From contig NZ_CP097462.1 of the NCBI RefSeq assembly GCF_023559245.1, positions 1,736,001 through 1,800,000 of the forward strand: a stretch of 64,000 nt of DNA, in the 5' to 3' direction. This DNA comes from Sphingomonas sp. KRR8 (GTDB lineage: Bacteria; Pseudomonadota; Alphaproteobacteria; Sphingomonadales; Sphingomonadaceae). Made by a program: the position numbers and the translations under genes. Positions 9,747 through 18,208 of this stretch are shown here, piece after piece (the stretch's first letter is position 1; every line of letters begins with the position of its first letter). A model generated the notes under the pieces. It had not been told where the DNA came from and did not search any database. It saw only the letters and a program-made list of their open reading frames with translations.

Positions 9747-10198
9747 TCGACATCTCCACCGGCCGCGACGTGGAACGTCTGCTCGAGCGCGCGATCGCGA
9801 GGCCGGACCGCTTGACCGACGTCGCGCTGTGCGCCCCCTTCATCGACGAGCCGATGATGGAACGGATCGCGCGTCTCGCCGTCGCGACCCGTCGCGCAGC
9901 CTGCGGCTTCCGCATTGTCACGTCGAGCGCGGCGGCCGTGGCGCTCCTGGCGCGTCTTCCGGAACCCACGGCCTTCTGGCGCAAGGTCGTGGTCGCCAAC
10001 GATCGCGTCCACGCCAAGGTCTACGTGGTGACGCCGCGCGGTCGCGGTCTCGCGCGGGCGATCGTCACGAGCGCCAATCTCACGCGGCGCGGGGTGGCAG
10101 GAAATTTCGAACTTGGGGTCTCTGCCACGTCGGCGACCCCGCAAGGGTGCCACGTCGTTCGCGCGGCGCGGGAATTCATCGGGCGGGTCGCCGCCTAA
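9743..10198 (+). CDS. Small phospholipase-D-fold (HKD) protein, probable nuclease
   Basis: The 151-residue protein has a single HKD-type motif, VHAKVYVV followed by IVTSANLTRRGVAGNFELG, as in PLD-fold nucleases (BfiI/Nuc type) that act as dimers with one shared active site. The ATG at 9743 overlaps the stop of the AAA+ gene. There is no signal peptide or membrane segment, so it acts in the cytoplasm. In this operon of ATPases it is the only recognisable DNA-cleaving candidate, so it is a likely effector. Phospholipase activity is unlikely from size and context. Confidence 0.75.
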   Translation: MIDISTGRDVERLLERAIARPDRLTDVALCAPFIDEPMMERIARLAVATRRAACGFRIVTSSAAAVALLARLPEPTAFWRKVVVANDRVHAKVYVVTPRGRGLARAIVTSANLTRRGVAGNFELGVSATSATPQGCHVVRAAREFIGRVAA

Positions 10199-10214
10199 GC
10201 AAGGAGTGATTTCG

Positions 10215-11417
10215 ATGATGACGAAGACCATGGACGGTTGGTTCTTCCTGCGGCCCGGATTCTCCTCGTTCCAGATCCGCCCCGAGACCCAGCCCGGTCT
10301 CCTGTTCGGCACGCGCGAACAGAAGAAGCGCGACTATCTGATCGGCGAGATCGAAGGCGCCTGTTACGGTCGGGCGGGGTACAAGGCGGTGGTCTTCGGC
10401 GACTACGGTCGTGGCAAGACGCACCTCAGCATGAACCTCAAGTTCAAGTCCGCGCACGAGGGGCTCGGCGTCGTGCCGATCTATCTCAAGTGCTCGGCCT
10501 ATACCGCCAAGGAACCCTTCTCGACCCTGTTCGGGCAGTTCCTGCGCGAACTCAATCTGAACGACGTCCGGCGCGTGACGATCGAATACTTCAAGTTGGT
10601 CGCCGACGGGAAGGCACGGCCGATCCGCGAGATCGTCCATCTCGAGGACGTCGCACTGGCGATCGAGAACGGGCTGCAACTCCCGAACGACAACGTTGTG
10701 CGCGACACCATGCGCTGGCTCGGAGGCGAGAAGGTGAACATGACCCTCGTCGCCGCTCAGCTCAAGGATCGGCTGACCGACAGCCGCGAGTTCGGCGCGG
10801 TGATGCGCGGGCTGACCCATATGTATCGCGAAGTCGACGGCAAGGTCCTGTTGTACTTCCTCGACGAGGCCGAGCGGCTGGAGAACATCACCCACATCGA
10901 CACCTTCGCCGCCTGGACGGCGGCGTTCCGGGAACTGACCGAGGTCGAAGGCCTCGGGCTCATCATGTTCATCGGCGCGCTGACCCGCAACGCGCTGCCG
11001 ACCATCCTGCTGTCGGAGGAGATCATCCGCCGCGTCGGCGTCGCGAACTACGTCGAATTCCAGAACCCCGGGCGGGACGATATCCGCGATTTCCTTATCG
11101 AGCTTCTGGAGACCCTCGTTCGGAAGGGGCCAGTTCCCGAGATCCATCGACCGGCGATGTCCGCCGAAGCGCTCGGGGAGGATGTTCCCGAGGGCCTGGC
11201 GGAAGCGACGGGAGGCGATGTCGAGCGTCTGCGCTACTATCCGTTCGAGCCGGATGCGTTCGAGGATTTCGTGGAGCAGATCGCCGCGGGCGACCTTACG
11301 GGCAAGCCAAGCGAGGCGCTCATCCGCCTGACCAAGGCGGCGACCACCGCCATGCGCAAGGACAGGAAGACGATCGACGCCAAGATCGTCGACGACATCG
11401 GTCAGGAAGGCTTCTGA
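10215..11417 (+). CDS. P-loop AAA ATPase (ORC/TniB-like layout)
   Basis: The 400-residue protein has Walker A GDYGRGKT (62-69) and Walker B LLYFLDEAERLEN, followed by a sensor-like segment LGLIMFIGALTRNALP. The FG-Y-GRGKTH style of P-loop resembles those of BREX BrxD and other defence ATPases. The start at 10215 (ATGATG) follows AAGGAG at 10201-10206 with 8 bases spacing; the open frame further upstream is the PLD gene in another frame. It ends in TGATG shared with the HerA-like gene. Specific function unknown; probably pairs with HerA or the PLD protein. Confidence 0.75.
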   Translation: MMTKTMDGWFFLRPGFSSFQIRPETQPGLLFGTREQKKRDYLIGEIEGACYGRAGYKAVVFGDYGRGKTHLSMNLKFKSAHEGLGVVPIYLKCSAYTAKEPFSTLFGQFLRELNLNDVRRVTIEYFKLVADGKARPIREIVHLEDVALAIENGLQLPNDNVVRDTMRWLGGEKVNMTLVAAQLKDRLTDSREFGAVMRGLTHMYREVDGKVLLYFLDEAERLENITHIDTFAAWTAAFRELTEVEGLGLIMFIGALTRNALPTILLSEEIIRRVGVANYVEFQNPGRDDIRDFLIELLETLVRKGPVPEIHRPAMSAEALGEDVPEGLAEATGGDVERLRYYPFEPDAFEDFVEQIAAGDLTGKPSEALIRLTKAATTAMRKDRKTIDAKIVDDIGQEGF

Positions 11418-12802
11418 TGAAGCGCTTCGACATTGAGCCCCGCATTTCGGGGAAGGTCCACCTCGGGAGCGACAAGCGGGATTCGCTGATCCTCGCCGGG
11501 CGCCTGGCCGAGCGCGGCAACCTCGAGAATCTGTTCTTCGACGCGTCGGACAACTTCGTCGTCCTCGAAGTTGGCAAACGCGGCTCGGGCAAGTCCTACG
11601 GCATGGGATCGCTGCTCGAGTGTTTCGCGACGCAGCCGGGCTCGAAGATCGGCGTGCACGCCGATCCGCGAGCGGTCGTCCTGCTCGACCCGCTGGATAT
11701 CCATTGGACCGCCATCTACCCGCTGACGCCGGACGGCCCCGACGCCATGCGCAGACAGCACGCCGTCTTCCACAAGTGGGGCGACGGTCTCGAGCTGGAG
11801 CCGATCGACGTCCGAGTGTTCATGCCCGCCGGGCATCGCTGGGAGACCGACCCTGCGGAGTTCCAGGACTTCCGCCTGCCCGTCTCCTCCCTTGATGCCG
11901 GCGACTGGTCGCTCCTCCTACGAACGGACCTGATGACCGAGACGCGAGGGCGATTGATCGACGAAGCCTATCGCAAGGTGACCGAGCTCGGCTGGACCGA
12001 CGACGACGGTGCCGAGCGCGCACCGATGCCCGATTACGGCATCGACGATCTCATCGAGTGCATCGACCGCGATCCGGACATCGTTGCCTTCTATGCCTCG
12101 GAGACCCGGCGCAGCGTCGTCCAGCCGCTCCGCAGCTTCGCGAGAATGCCGCTGTTCGAATCCTCGTCCGGCACGCCGCTCACCGAACTGGCGCGGGTCG
12201 GAAGCCTGTCGATCCTCTGCCTCGCGCGGTTGACCGACGATCTTCGGACGGTGCTCACCACCGTGATCGTCCGCAAGCTTAAGGCCGACCGGATGCATGC
12301 CAGCCAGTTGCGCCGGCGGCTCGCGCTCAAGACGGACGATCCGGCGATGACCGCGCAGCTGACCGAGGAATTGGAGAAGCACGTCCCGCGCACGATCCTC
12401 GCGATCGACGAAGCTCAGATCCTGATGCCCGCTCGCGGCGGGAGCACGGCCCGCCAAGCGCTGGATTCGTTCGTGCTCGAAGGCCGGAACTTTGGGCTGT
12501 CCCTGTGGCTCGCCACGCAGCGGCCGAAAGGCGCGGTCTCCGAGAAGGCGGCCAGCCAGATCGATACGTTCATCGTCCATCGCCTCAGCGTCGCCGACGA
12601 CATCGCCGCGGTGTGCGGATTGCTTCAGAACGCGCGTCCCGCCAAGGTGCGGCTCTCCAATCGAGAACTCGAACTGCCCGATCTCATTCGCAGTCTCGAC
12701 GTCGGGCAGGCGATCTTCTCTAGCGCGGTCAGCGACGTTCAACGGTTCGTGGTCGCCGACGTCCGGCCGCGTAACGTCGCCCATGGAGGAGAGGCGTTTT
12801 GA
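11417..12802 (+). CDS. HerA-like ATPase/DNA translocase
   Basis: The 461-residue protein carries a Walker A GKRGSGKS (53-60), Walker B TILAIDEAQILMP, an Arg/Gln-rich LWLATQRPKG sensor block and SQIDTFIVHRLS, a pattern typical of HerA/FtsK-type hexameric DNA pumps. HerA proteins commonly team with nucleases (NurA, PLD, Sir2, DUF4297) in repair or defence. It starts one base inside the preceding stop (TGATG) and ends in TTGA shared with the next start, so translation is coupled. The frame is open further upstream, but that part is out-of-frame shadow of the preceding ATPase gene. Confidence 0.82.
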   Translation: MKRFDIEPRISGKVHLGSDKRDSLILAGRLAERGNLENLFFDASDNFVVLEVGKRGSGKSYGMGSLLECFATQPGSKIGVHADPRAVVLLDPLDIHWTAIYPLTPDGPDAMRRQHAVFHKWGDGLELEPIDVRVFMPAGHRWETDPAEFQDFRLPVSSLDAGDWSLLLRTDLMTETRGRLIDEAYRKVTELGWTDDDGAERAPMPDYGIDDLIECIDRDPDIVAFYASETRRSVVQPLRSFARMPLFESSSGTPLTELARVGSLSILCLARLTDDLRTVLTTVIVRKLKADRMHASQLRRRLALKTDDPAMTAQLTEELEKHVPRTILAIDEAQILMPARGGSTARQALDSFVLEGRNFGLSLWLATQRPKGAVSEKAASQIDTFIVHRLSVADDIAAVCGLLQNARPAKVRLSNRELELPDLIRSLDVGQAIFSSAVSDVQRFVVADVRPRNVAHGGEAF

Positions 12803-14217
12803 GCACCTCACTGCCGTGGACGAAGTTCCAAGACTTCTACCTTCGGCTTGGCTTCCTGAAGGTGCTGGTCGCCGTGCTCGGCACGGAACGTCGCAGCGTA
12901 CCGACGGAAACCATCTTGCGGCGGTTGCGGCGTCCCTTGTTCGAGGATGCGATCGCACATCGCTCTCTTGCGGAGCGGGTCGGCGAACGCTTGTCTTGGT
13001 ACGAGAGGGAATGGTGGCGTGAGCCGGTCGTCGGCAAGAAGACGCCAACCGTCGCGGAAGCCTTGGTCGTCGACGCGGACCTGCCGTCCTTGTTGTTCGC
13101 GATCACCGCCCCGACGACATACAAGATCGTTGATTGGGCTCGCAACGTGGGTCTGCTGGGCCGCGGCAATCAGATCACCGAACGCGGCCTCACGTTGCGC
13201 GCCTTGTTCGCGGACACCGGCGTCGACACCTTCCTCGGCGGCGATCCCGAAGCCTGGAATCCCTTCGCGCTCACAACGGTCGAGCGGATCTTCTTTCTCT
13301 ATCATGTGATCGAGATCGACAGCGTCACGCTGGCGCTTATCGATGCCATCGGCGCGTGTCCCGAGAGCAGGGACATCGAGACCATAGATGCGGCGAAGAT
13401 GCTCGCGGCCGCGCTGTCGTCCGTTCTCTCCGGGGCAGAGGACGTTATCCGGCCACCCGAGATTCCAGCCTACCGAACGGCGCTGGAGTTGACGGCCACC
13501 ATCTTCGAGGAACTGGGTATGCCGCCGCCCGGCGGCGTCACGGACGCTCGCCGGCGTGCGCCGAAGCCCATGAACCCGGCAGCGAGGCGAAAGGCGCTTC
13601 TTGCTGGAGCCTCGGGAAGTGAAGCCCGTCGAACGCACAAGAATGCGGACCACCAGACGATCCCTCGTTTCGAGCAATTAGTCGACCTCGGTTTCCTGAC
13701 GAAGGAACGGTGCAGCGGCGATCTCCAAGCGCGCCGGAAATGGCGCTGGCATCCGACGTCCATTGCGCTGCGCTGGACGTCGGCGCGTGAACGCCTCGCT
13801 GATCGCACGGCACCCTTCCTGTGGGACGGTTTCGCGGAAGTATCTTGTCATGCCTATGGCGGCATTGAGAGCCCGGAGCGTCGGATCGATACGGCCACGA
13901 TCGCGACCTATCTCGCCCGTGGCTACCGTGCCGTCAGGCGGTCAGTCGGGCACACACCGTTCGACAGCGCCGCGCTGATGGCAATGGCATTCGGAGTGGA
14001 GGACGGTCTGGCGATCGAGATGGTTGATTTCCACCGTATGATGTTGGTGATCAAGATCCGAGGCCTACTTCAGGGAGAGGTCTTCTTCGCCTCCGGAAAT
14101 ACGCTCGATAAGATGTTCGTATCGCTTCGGGAGGATTTCGCGGAACGCGTCGTCGCCGTTCTCCCGGAGCGCGTCGATTGGGAGAAGGAAGCTTTCGTCA
14201 GGGATGGTGCAGCATGA
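12799..14217 (+). CDS. Hypothetical protein of the ATPase operon
   Basis: I do not recognise this 472-residue protein. It starts with TTG at 12799, overlapping the HerA stop (TTGA), with GGAGGAGAGG at 12785-12794 as ribosome binding site. The N-terminus (WTKFQDFYLRLGFLKVLVAVLG) and several repeated helical stretches suggest an all-alpha or winged-helix scaffold; there is no P-loop, no nuclease motif and no membrane segment. A basic, Ala/Lys-rich linker occurs around residues 250-285. Position between HerA and the small unknown gene suggests a structural or substrate-recognition subunit. Confidence 0.6.
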   Translation: MSTSLPWTKFQDFYLRLGFLKVLVAVLGTERRSVPTETILRRLRRPLFEDAIAHRSLAERVGERLSWYEREWWREPVVGKKTPTVAEALVVDADLPSLLFAITAPTTYKIVDWARNVGLLGRGNQITERGLTLRALFADTGVDTFLGGDPEAWNPFALTTVERIFFLYHVIEIDSVTLALIDAIGACPESRDIETIDAAKMLAAALSSVLSGAEDVIRPPEIPAYRTALELTATIFEELGMPPPGGVTDARRRAPKPMNPAARRKALLAGASGSEARRTHKNADHQTIPRFEQLVDLGFLTKERCSGDLQARRKWRWHPTSIALRWTSARERLADRTAPFLWDGFAEVSCHAYGGIESPERRIDTATIATYLARGYRAVRRSVGHTPFDSAALMAMAFGVEDGLAIEMVDFHRMMLVIKIRGLLQGEVFFASGNTLDKMFVSLREDFAERVVAVLPERVDWEKEAFVRDGAA

Positions 14218-14987
14218 AGAAGGAAGGATCTGACGACTTGAGGGTGACCCTCTCGACGCGATTGCGTGCCGTGGCGGTGCTTCACGTGTTGCTCGAGAAG
14301 AGAGCGTCGCCCGGACGGCTCCTCAATGCGGCGCGGGATGCCTTGTCAGCACTCGACGGCGACGTAATCGCAGTGCTGCGAGGAGCGATCGCCGAGCTGG
14401 ATGACGACGTTGCGCGCAGGATATCGGAGTTGGAGACGGATATTGGCGATCTGGCGCGGGCGAACGGTTGGCGTTTGGAAGGGATCTGGCCGGTATTCCA
14501 GGTCGAGCGCGGCATCGAACTCCGGGTCGACGCCGCGAAGCGAATCATCCGCGTGGCCGGCGAGCCTTTCGATGCGACCGATAGCGACGCGATCACGGAT
14601 GCCCTGCGGAAGGCGATCCGCGACCTCGTCCCGAAGGGCTTCTCGGCCCCCGATATGCTGGAACAGCTGCGAAGGTCTCACGGCGAGTTGCGACCCGAAG
14701 GCGGTCAGGTTCCGATCTTCGAGCTATACGGGCGCTTCGTCATCGACGTTCAGGCGCGGCGCTTTTGGAAGGATGCGCGCGCCGATCGCTTCGTTGGCCT
14801 CTCGATTGATCAATTTCGCGCTCGACTGTCACGGATGTTGGAGGATGGCGCCACCGTCGCATCGGACGGAAGCGAGCTGCGCCTTCTGCCACCGCTTGAT
14901 CCGAAGGACGCTTTGTTCGTGCACCAACCCGGCGAGGGGCGCTTCGGCTATGTGGGCCGCATCGATTTTGTCGCGGCGCGCAGATGA
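14214..14987 (+). CDS. Hypothetical protein of the ATPase operon
   Basis: This 257-residue protein is unrecognised. The ATG at 14214 overlaps the previous stop (ATGA), which favours it over the longer frame from 14178. The first half is helical and acidic (LRGAIAELDDDVARRISELETDIGDLARANGW), possibly a short coiled coil; the second half contains alternating hydrophobic residues (VPIFELYGRFVIDVQARRFW) suggesting beta structure. It ends in ATGA with the BrxD-like gene. The strict coupling implies it is a stoichiometric partner of the flanking proteins. Confidence 0.6.
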   Translation: MKKEGSDDLRVTLSTRLRAVAVLHVLLEKRASPGRLLNAARDALSALDGDVIAVLRGAIAELDDDVARRISELETDIGDLARANGWRLEGIWPVFQVERGIELRVDAAKRIIRVAGEPFDATDSDAITDALRKAIRDLVPKGFSAPDMLEQLRRSHGELRPEGGQVPIFELYGRFVIDVQARRFWKDARADRFVGLSIDQFRARLSRMLEDGATVASDGSELRLLPPLDPKDALFVHQPGEGRFGYVGRIDFVAARR

Positions 14988-16315
14988 ACCGCTCCGATAA
15001 AGTTGCGCCGGCGCTCGCACGGGCGATCGTCCGAAGCCTGAGTCGCGGGACGACGATCTCAACCGGCGTTCGGCACGTCCATGTCGGACACGCCGATTGG
15101 CTGGCTGCCCAGCGGGAACTGCTAGAAGAGATCGCCGAAGACGGCCATTCGGACACTAAATTTGTTCGCGGTGCCTATGGTGCAGGGAAGAGCCACTTCC
15201 TGGGTGTCGTTCAGGATGAGGCACGGGAGAAGGGCTGGGCGACCGCTCATCTCGAATGCAGTGCTGACCATGTCGAGATCGACCGCTTCGAAACGCTCTA
15301 TCCCGCACTCGTCGCCAAGCTAGTGATGCCCGAAGCTTCTTCGGCCGACGGCGACCTGGATCCCGCTCGGCACCTGCTCGAACGATGGTCGGACGCTTTA
15401 CGACGCGCAGCCGGTATCCGCGAAGATGGAATCACACGACCCTTCGACGCGGACGCGCGGATATTCAGACGGCTCGGCGAGACCCTCCACCGGTCGAACC
15501 TCCCTGCCGACTTCGTCACGGCGCTGACCGCATTCGCTCGCGCCCGGAACGAGGATGATGTCGAAACGATGGTCGCCGTCGTGAGATGGCTTCGTGCCGA
15601 CGGCGACCGCACGTCCGTCCCGCGTCGATACATGAGCAAGCAGACCGCTATCGGGGGAGGCCAAGCGGGCGTTGTGACGCTTTCATCAATTGGCAAGGGC
15701 AACGCGACGGAAGCGATGCGGGGCCTCCTGTGGCTCATCCGCGCCGCCGGCTTCGCGGGGCTCGTCCTTTGCATCGATGAGATTGAGGAGTTGGCCAAAC
15801 TTCGGACGCGCAAGCGCCAGGATCAATCATTGCAGGCGCTTCGCGAGTATGTTGATCATGCCGGCGGTCAGGGCGGCTTCAGGCATCTCTGCATGTATCT
15901 GGCTGCAACGCCCGAGATGTTCGAGAGCCCCGATTACTTTCCCCGCTACGATGCTTTGGCGACGCGGATTCAGCCGGTGTCTGATCGCTTGAACTGGCGG
16001 GGCACGGTCATCGATCTGGATCGAACGCCATTGGACGAACAGGAGATGCTCGCAATGGCGCGGCGGATCGCCGCCGTCCATCGCGTCGCATATCCCGCAA
16101 CGGTCGACGGCGCGTTGGCCGACGAGTATTTTGACGAACTCATTGCCGGGGTGGTCGCCTCGCGCGTTCGGATCGCGAAACCACGCCTTCTGGCTCGAAT
16201 CGTCGTGGACGAACTGGAGCGGGCGAGGCAGGAGGGGCCAGCCTTTCGAACGCACGAAACCTCGACTTTGGTTTCCAATGCGGCCGCGAGCATTCTCCGC
16301 GAGATCGACGCGTGA
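14984..16315 (+). CDS. BrxD-like (DUF2791) P-loop ATPase
   Basis: The 443-residue protein has Walker A GAYGAGKS (63-70) in the context FVRGAYGAGKSHFL, Walker B LVLCIDEIEELAKL, and the later block CMYLAATPEMFESPDYFPRYDALATRI. This succession is characteristic of DUF2791 ATPases such as BrxD of type 2 BREX. No BREX partners (pglZ, pglX, brxC) exist in the window, so a BREX function should not be assumed. It overlaps both neighbours by 4 bases and is followed by a second ATPase of similar design, suggesting an ATPase pair. Confidence 0.72.
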   Translation: MNRSDKVAPALARAIVRSLSRGTTISTGVRHVHVGHADWLAAQRELLEEIAEDGHSDTKFVRGAYGAGKSHFLGVVQDEAREKGWATAHLECSADHVEIDRFETLYPALVAKLVMPEASSADGDLDPARHLLERWSDALRRAAGIREDGITRPFDADARIFRRLGETLHRSNLPADFVTALTAFARARNEDDVETMVAVVRWLRADGDRTSVPRRYMSKQTAIGGGQAGVVTLSSIGKGNATEAMRGLLWLIRAAGFAGLVLCIDEIEELAKLRTRKRQDQSLQALREYVDHAGGQGGFRHLCMYLAATPEMFESPDYFPRYDALATRIQPVSDRLNWRGTVIDLDRTPLDEQEMLAMARRIAAVHRVAYPATVDGALADEYFDELIAGVVASRVRIAKPRLLARIVVDELERARQEGPAFRTHETSTLVSNAAASILREIDA

Positions 16316-17412
16316 CCGCCTCCGCTCGTGCGGCGATCCGCGTCTTGCGCGCCGGCTGTGTCCCGGACTCCGATATCCAGCATCTGACGGTGGGTGCGGC
16401 CGACCTAATCACCGTTGCGCAGAACTCGTTGGGGTCGCTGGCGAAACAGGTCCCACCCCCGCCGCTTTTCATCATGGGCGAATGGGGCTCGGGCAAGACG
16501 CACTCGATCCGCCTCCTTCGCACATTGGCTCTGGAGGCCGGCTTCGCGACGATGGAGGCCGTGCTGAATGCAAGGACCTGCCCTCTGAACTACCCGCAGC
16601 GCATTCTGCCCGTCATGGCGCGCGATGTCGCATTGGGCGAGGACCGAGGCCTCCGTTCGGTCGTCGGCGCCCTACTGCGCGACGATCTCAAGGCGGGAGT
16701 CGCCTTGGCGGTGGCCGGTGAGAAGTCACAGGCGGACATCTCTCAAGCAGCAAGCACGTTGCGATGGCTCGCCAACCGAGGCGAGACGGCATTGGTCGGC
16801 ACCAGCGCCGCCTGGCGAGTACTCATGGGCAGCGACATCGCGCATTCCGATTATGGGTACCGTCGCGCGAAGGCGATGTGCAGAATTCACTGGACAACGG
16901 CTTTCGTCCGAGCGGCGGGCGCCAGGGGAACGGTGCTTCTGTTCGACGAGCTCGAAACGATCGACCAGCTCTGGAACCGCCGTTCGCGCGCTACCGCATA
17001 TGAGGTGCTCGGTGGGTTCCTCGAAGCGCCGGACACATGGTGCGTGTTCGGAATCACGGAACGCTTCCTTCGCATCGTGCGAGAAGACGTCCGCTCCGAT
17101 CTCTTCTGGAACGCCAGCTCCCGAGGTCGCCGTTTTCTGACGCTCTGGCGTGACGGCGAGGCAGAGCTGATCGCTCCGCCTGAGGTCGGCGAAGAGGAAG
17201 CAGCGGAACTCGCTGCTTCAGTCGAGACGATGTACCGCAAGGCCTATGCGGATACCGATGACTGCGCGGCCGAAGTACGGGAGGCGCTAGTCGATTGGTC
17301 CCGCAACGCCTCCCGCAATCCGCGTCGACTGGTCCGCGCGATCGTCAATACGTGCGACCGCGCGCGGGCCCTCTCCAAGACTCTGGATTCCGCCGTTTCT
17401 GCCGCGGCTTAG
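16312..17412 (+). CDS. Second BrxD/DUF2791-like P-loop ATPase
   Basis: A GTG start at 16312 overlaps the stop of the preceding gene (GTGA). The 366-residue protein has Walker A GEWGSGKT (56-63), Walker B GTVLLFDELETIDQLW, and a C-terminal winged-helix-like region ending RNPRRLVRAIVNTCDRA. It resembles the preceding ATPase in architecture but is clearly diverged, so the two may form a hetero-oligomer. It is the last gene of the operon; 430 bases without a clear gene follow. Confidence 0.68.
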   Translation: MTASARAAIRVLRAGCVPDSDIQHLTVGAADLITVAQNSLGSLAKQVPPPPLFIMGEWGSGKTHSIRLLRTLALEAGFATMEAVLNARTCPLNYPQRILPVMARDVALGEDRGLRSVVGALLRDDLKAGVALAVAGEKSQADISQAASTLRWLANRGETALVGTSAAWRVLMGSDIAHSDYGYRRAKAMCRIHWTTAFVRAAGARGTVLLFDELETIDQLWNRRSRATAYEVLGGFLEAPDTWCVFGITERFLRIVREDVRSDLFWNASSRGRRFLTLWRDGEAELIAPPEVGEEEAAELAASVETMYRKAYADTDDCAAEVREALVDWSRNASRNPRRLVRAIVNTCDRARALSKTLDSAVSAAA

Positions 17413-17525
17413 ATGCCCGAACGCTCGCTTCATATCTGACCGGGTTCGGCCGGAACGTTTTCTAGCCAGCGACCCGTTTGCTCAACCCAGATCAAAGCTG
17501 GCTCACGCTTTCAAGCTCAAGGCTG

Positions 17526-17565
17526 GTTGCGTTGCGTTGCGTTGCGTTGCGTTGCGTTGCGTTGC
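17526..17565. repeat. Pentanucleotide microsatellite (GTTGC)x8
   Basis: Eight uninterrupted copies of GTTGC occupy exactly 40 bases, followed by one extra G. It lies 114 bases after the last ATPase gene and 277 bases before the DUF2958 gene, outside any convincing coding frame. Such tracts change copy number by slippage. Confidence 0.95.
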
Positions 17566-17709
17566 GAACTCTTGATGTGAACTGCCGATAACGTGCGTCA
17601 ACCCCGCGCTACAAAGATCGTGCCGGCGCTCAATGGGACAGTCTCCATGCGGCTCCAACCGGCTGCGGACGAGTGGCTTGGCGGGCTAGTCCCGGCGCAT
17701 TGGGCCGCA

Positions 17710-17820
17710 ACCCGGACGCGCGGCGTCCGGGTCCTTCACTTCGTTTCGGCCTCTGGGGGGTGCAGCCCGGTGCTCGGCCGGGTCTGCCTCGTCGCTTCGT
17801 GCCCCTCCCGCATCCGGGAG
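17710..17820 (+). promoter_or_regulatory. Structured leader with three hairpins before DUF2958 gene
   Basis: Three inverted repeats follow one another: ACCCGGACGC/GCGTCCGGGT with a 3-base loop (17710-17732, 10 perfect pairs), CCCGG/CCGGG (17766-17782), and CTCCCG/CGGGAG with a 4-base loop (17805-17820). The last ends 8 bases before the Shine-Dalgarno GGAGGAG of the next gene. There is no U-run after any of them, so an RNA leader or protein-binding role is more likely than termination. Confidence 0.45.
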
Positions 17821-17842
17821 CTCGGCTCGGAGGAGAATGACC

Positions 17843-18208
17843 ATGATCAAGGTGCTAACGAAAGATCTGGAACGCCGCTTGCTGACCAACGGCAGCGCAC
17901 CGTCGCTGAGCCACGTGCCGCTGGTCAAACTGTTCAATCCGCTCAGCGCGGCGACATGGCTGGTTACCGAGATGGCCGACGACGGCGACAGTCTGTTCGG
18001 TCTTGCTGACCTCGGCGTGGGCAGTCCCGAGCTGGGCTGGTTCAGTCGCCGCGAGATTGAGCGCCTTCGTCTTCCGTTTGGGCTGCGGATCGAGCGCGAC
18101 ATGCAGTTCCGTACAGAGCATTCTATCGCGGTCTGGGCCGATCATGCTAGAGTTGCCGGCTCGATCGCGGAGGCGGATCGGCTCTTGCAGGGCCTCAGCG
18201 GACCGTGA
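17843..18208 (+). CDS. DUF2958 domain protein
   Basis: The 121-residue protein (MIKVLTKDLERRLLTNGS..., VVKLF-like VPLVKLFNPLSAATWLVTEM, FGLADLGVGSPELGWFS) matches the DUF2958 family found on conjugative and mobilisable elements of alphaproteobacteria; function unknown. The ATG at 17843 was chosen because GGAGGAG (17829-17835) is 7-8 bases upstream; the ATG at 17837 would be too close. It is a marker that this segment belongs to a mobile element. Confidence 0.82.
   Translation: MIKVLTKDLERRLLTNGSAPSLSHVPLVKLFNPLSAATWLVTEMADDGDSLFGLADLGVGSPELGWFSRREIERLRLPFGLRIERDMQFRTEHSIAVWADHARVAGSIAEADRLLQGLSGP

Larger units (their letters stand above)
17413..17842. other. Gene-poor junction between defence operon and mobile-element genes
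   Basis: No credible protein is encoded here. The left half contains the GTTGC microsatellite (17526-17565); the right half contains three hairpins in front of the DUF2958 gene. The stretch probably marks a boundary between two cargo modules. Confidence 0.6.

Noticed and set aside
10238..11416. N-terminal extension of the HerA-like protein
   Set aside because: This frame overlaps the well-supported ATPase gene in another phase and is Arg/Pro-rich; the HerA gene starts at the TGATG junction.
8475..17412. Complete BREX system, suggested by two BrxD-like ATPases
   Set aside because: No PglZ phosphatase, PglX adenine methylase, BrxC/PglY or BrxL is encoded; the methyltransferase present is a cytosine-5 enzyme.
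4890..17412. Dpd or Dnd DNA-modification system, suggested by PLD and HerA genes
   Set aside because: No TGT-like DpdA, queuosine-synthesis genes, or DndACDE-type sulfur-transfer genes were seen.
17526..17565. CRISPR array
   Set aside because: The unit is only 5 bases with no spacers; no cas genes occur in the window.
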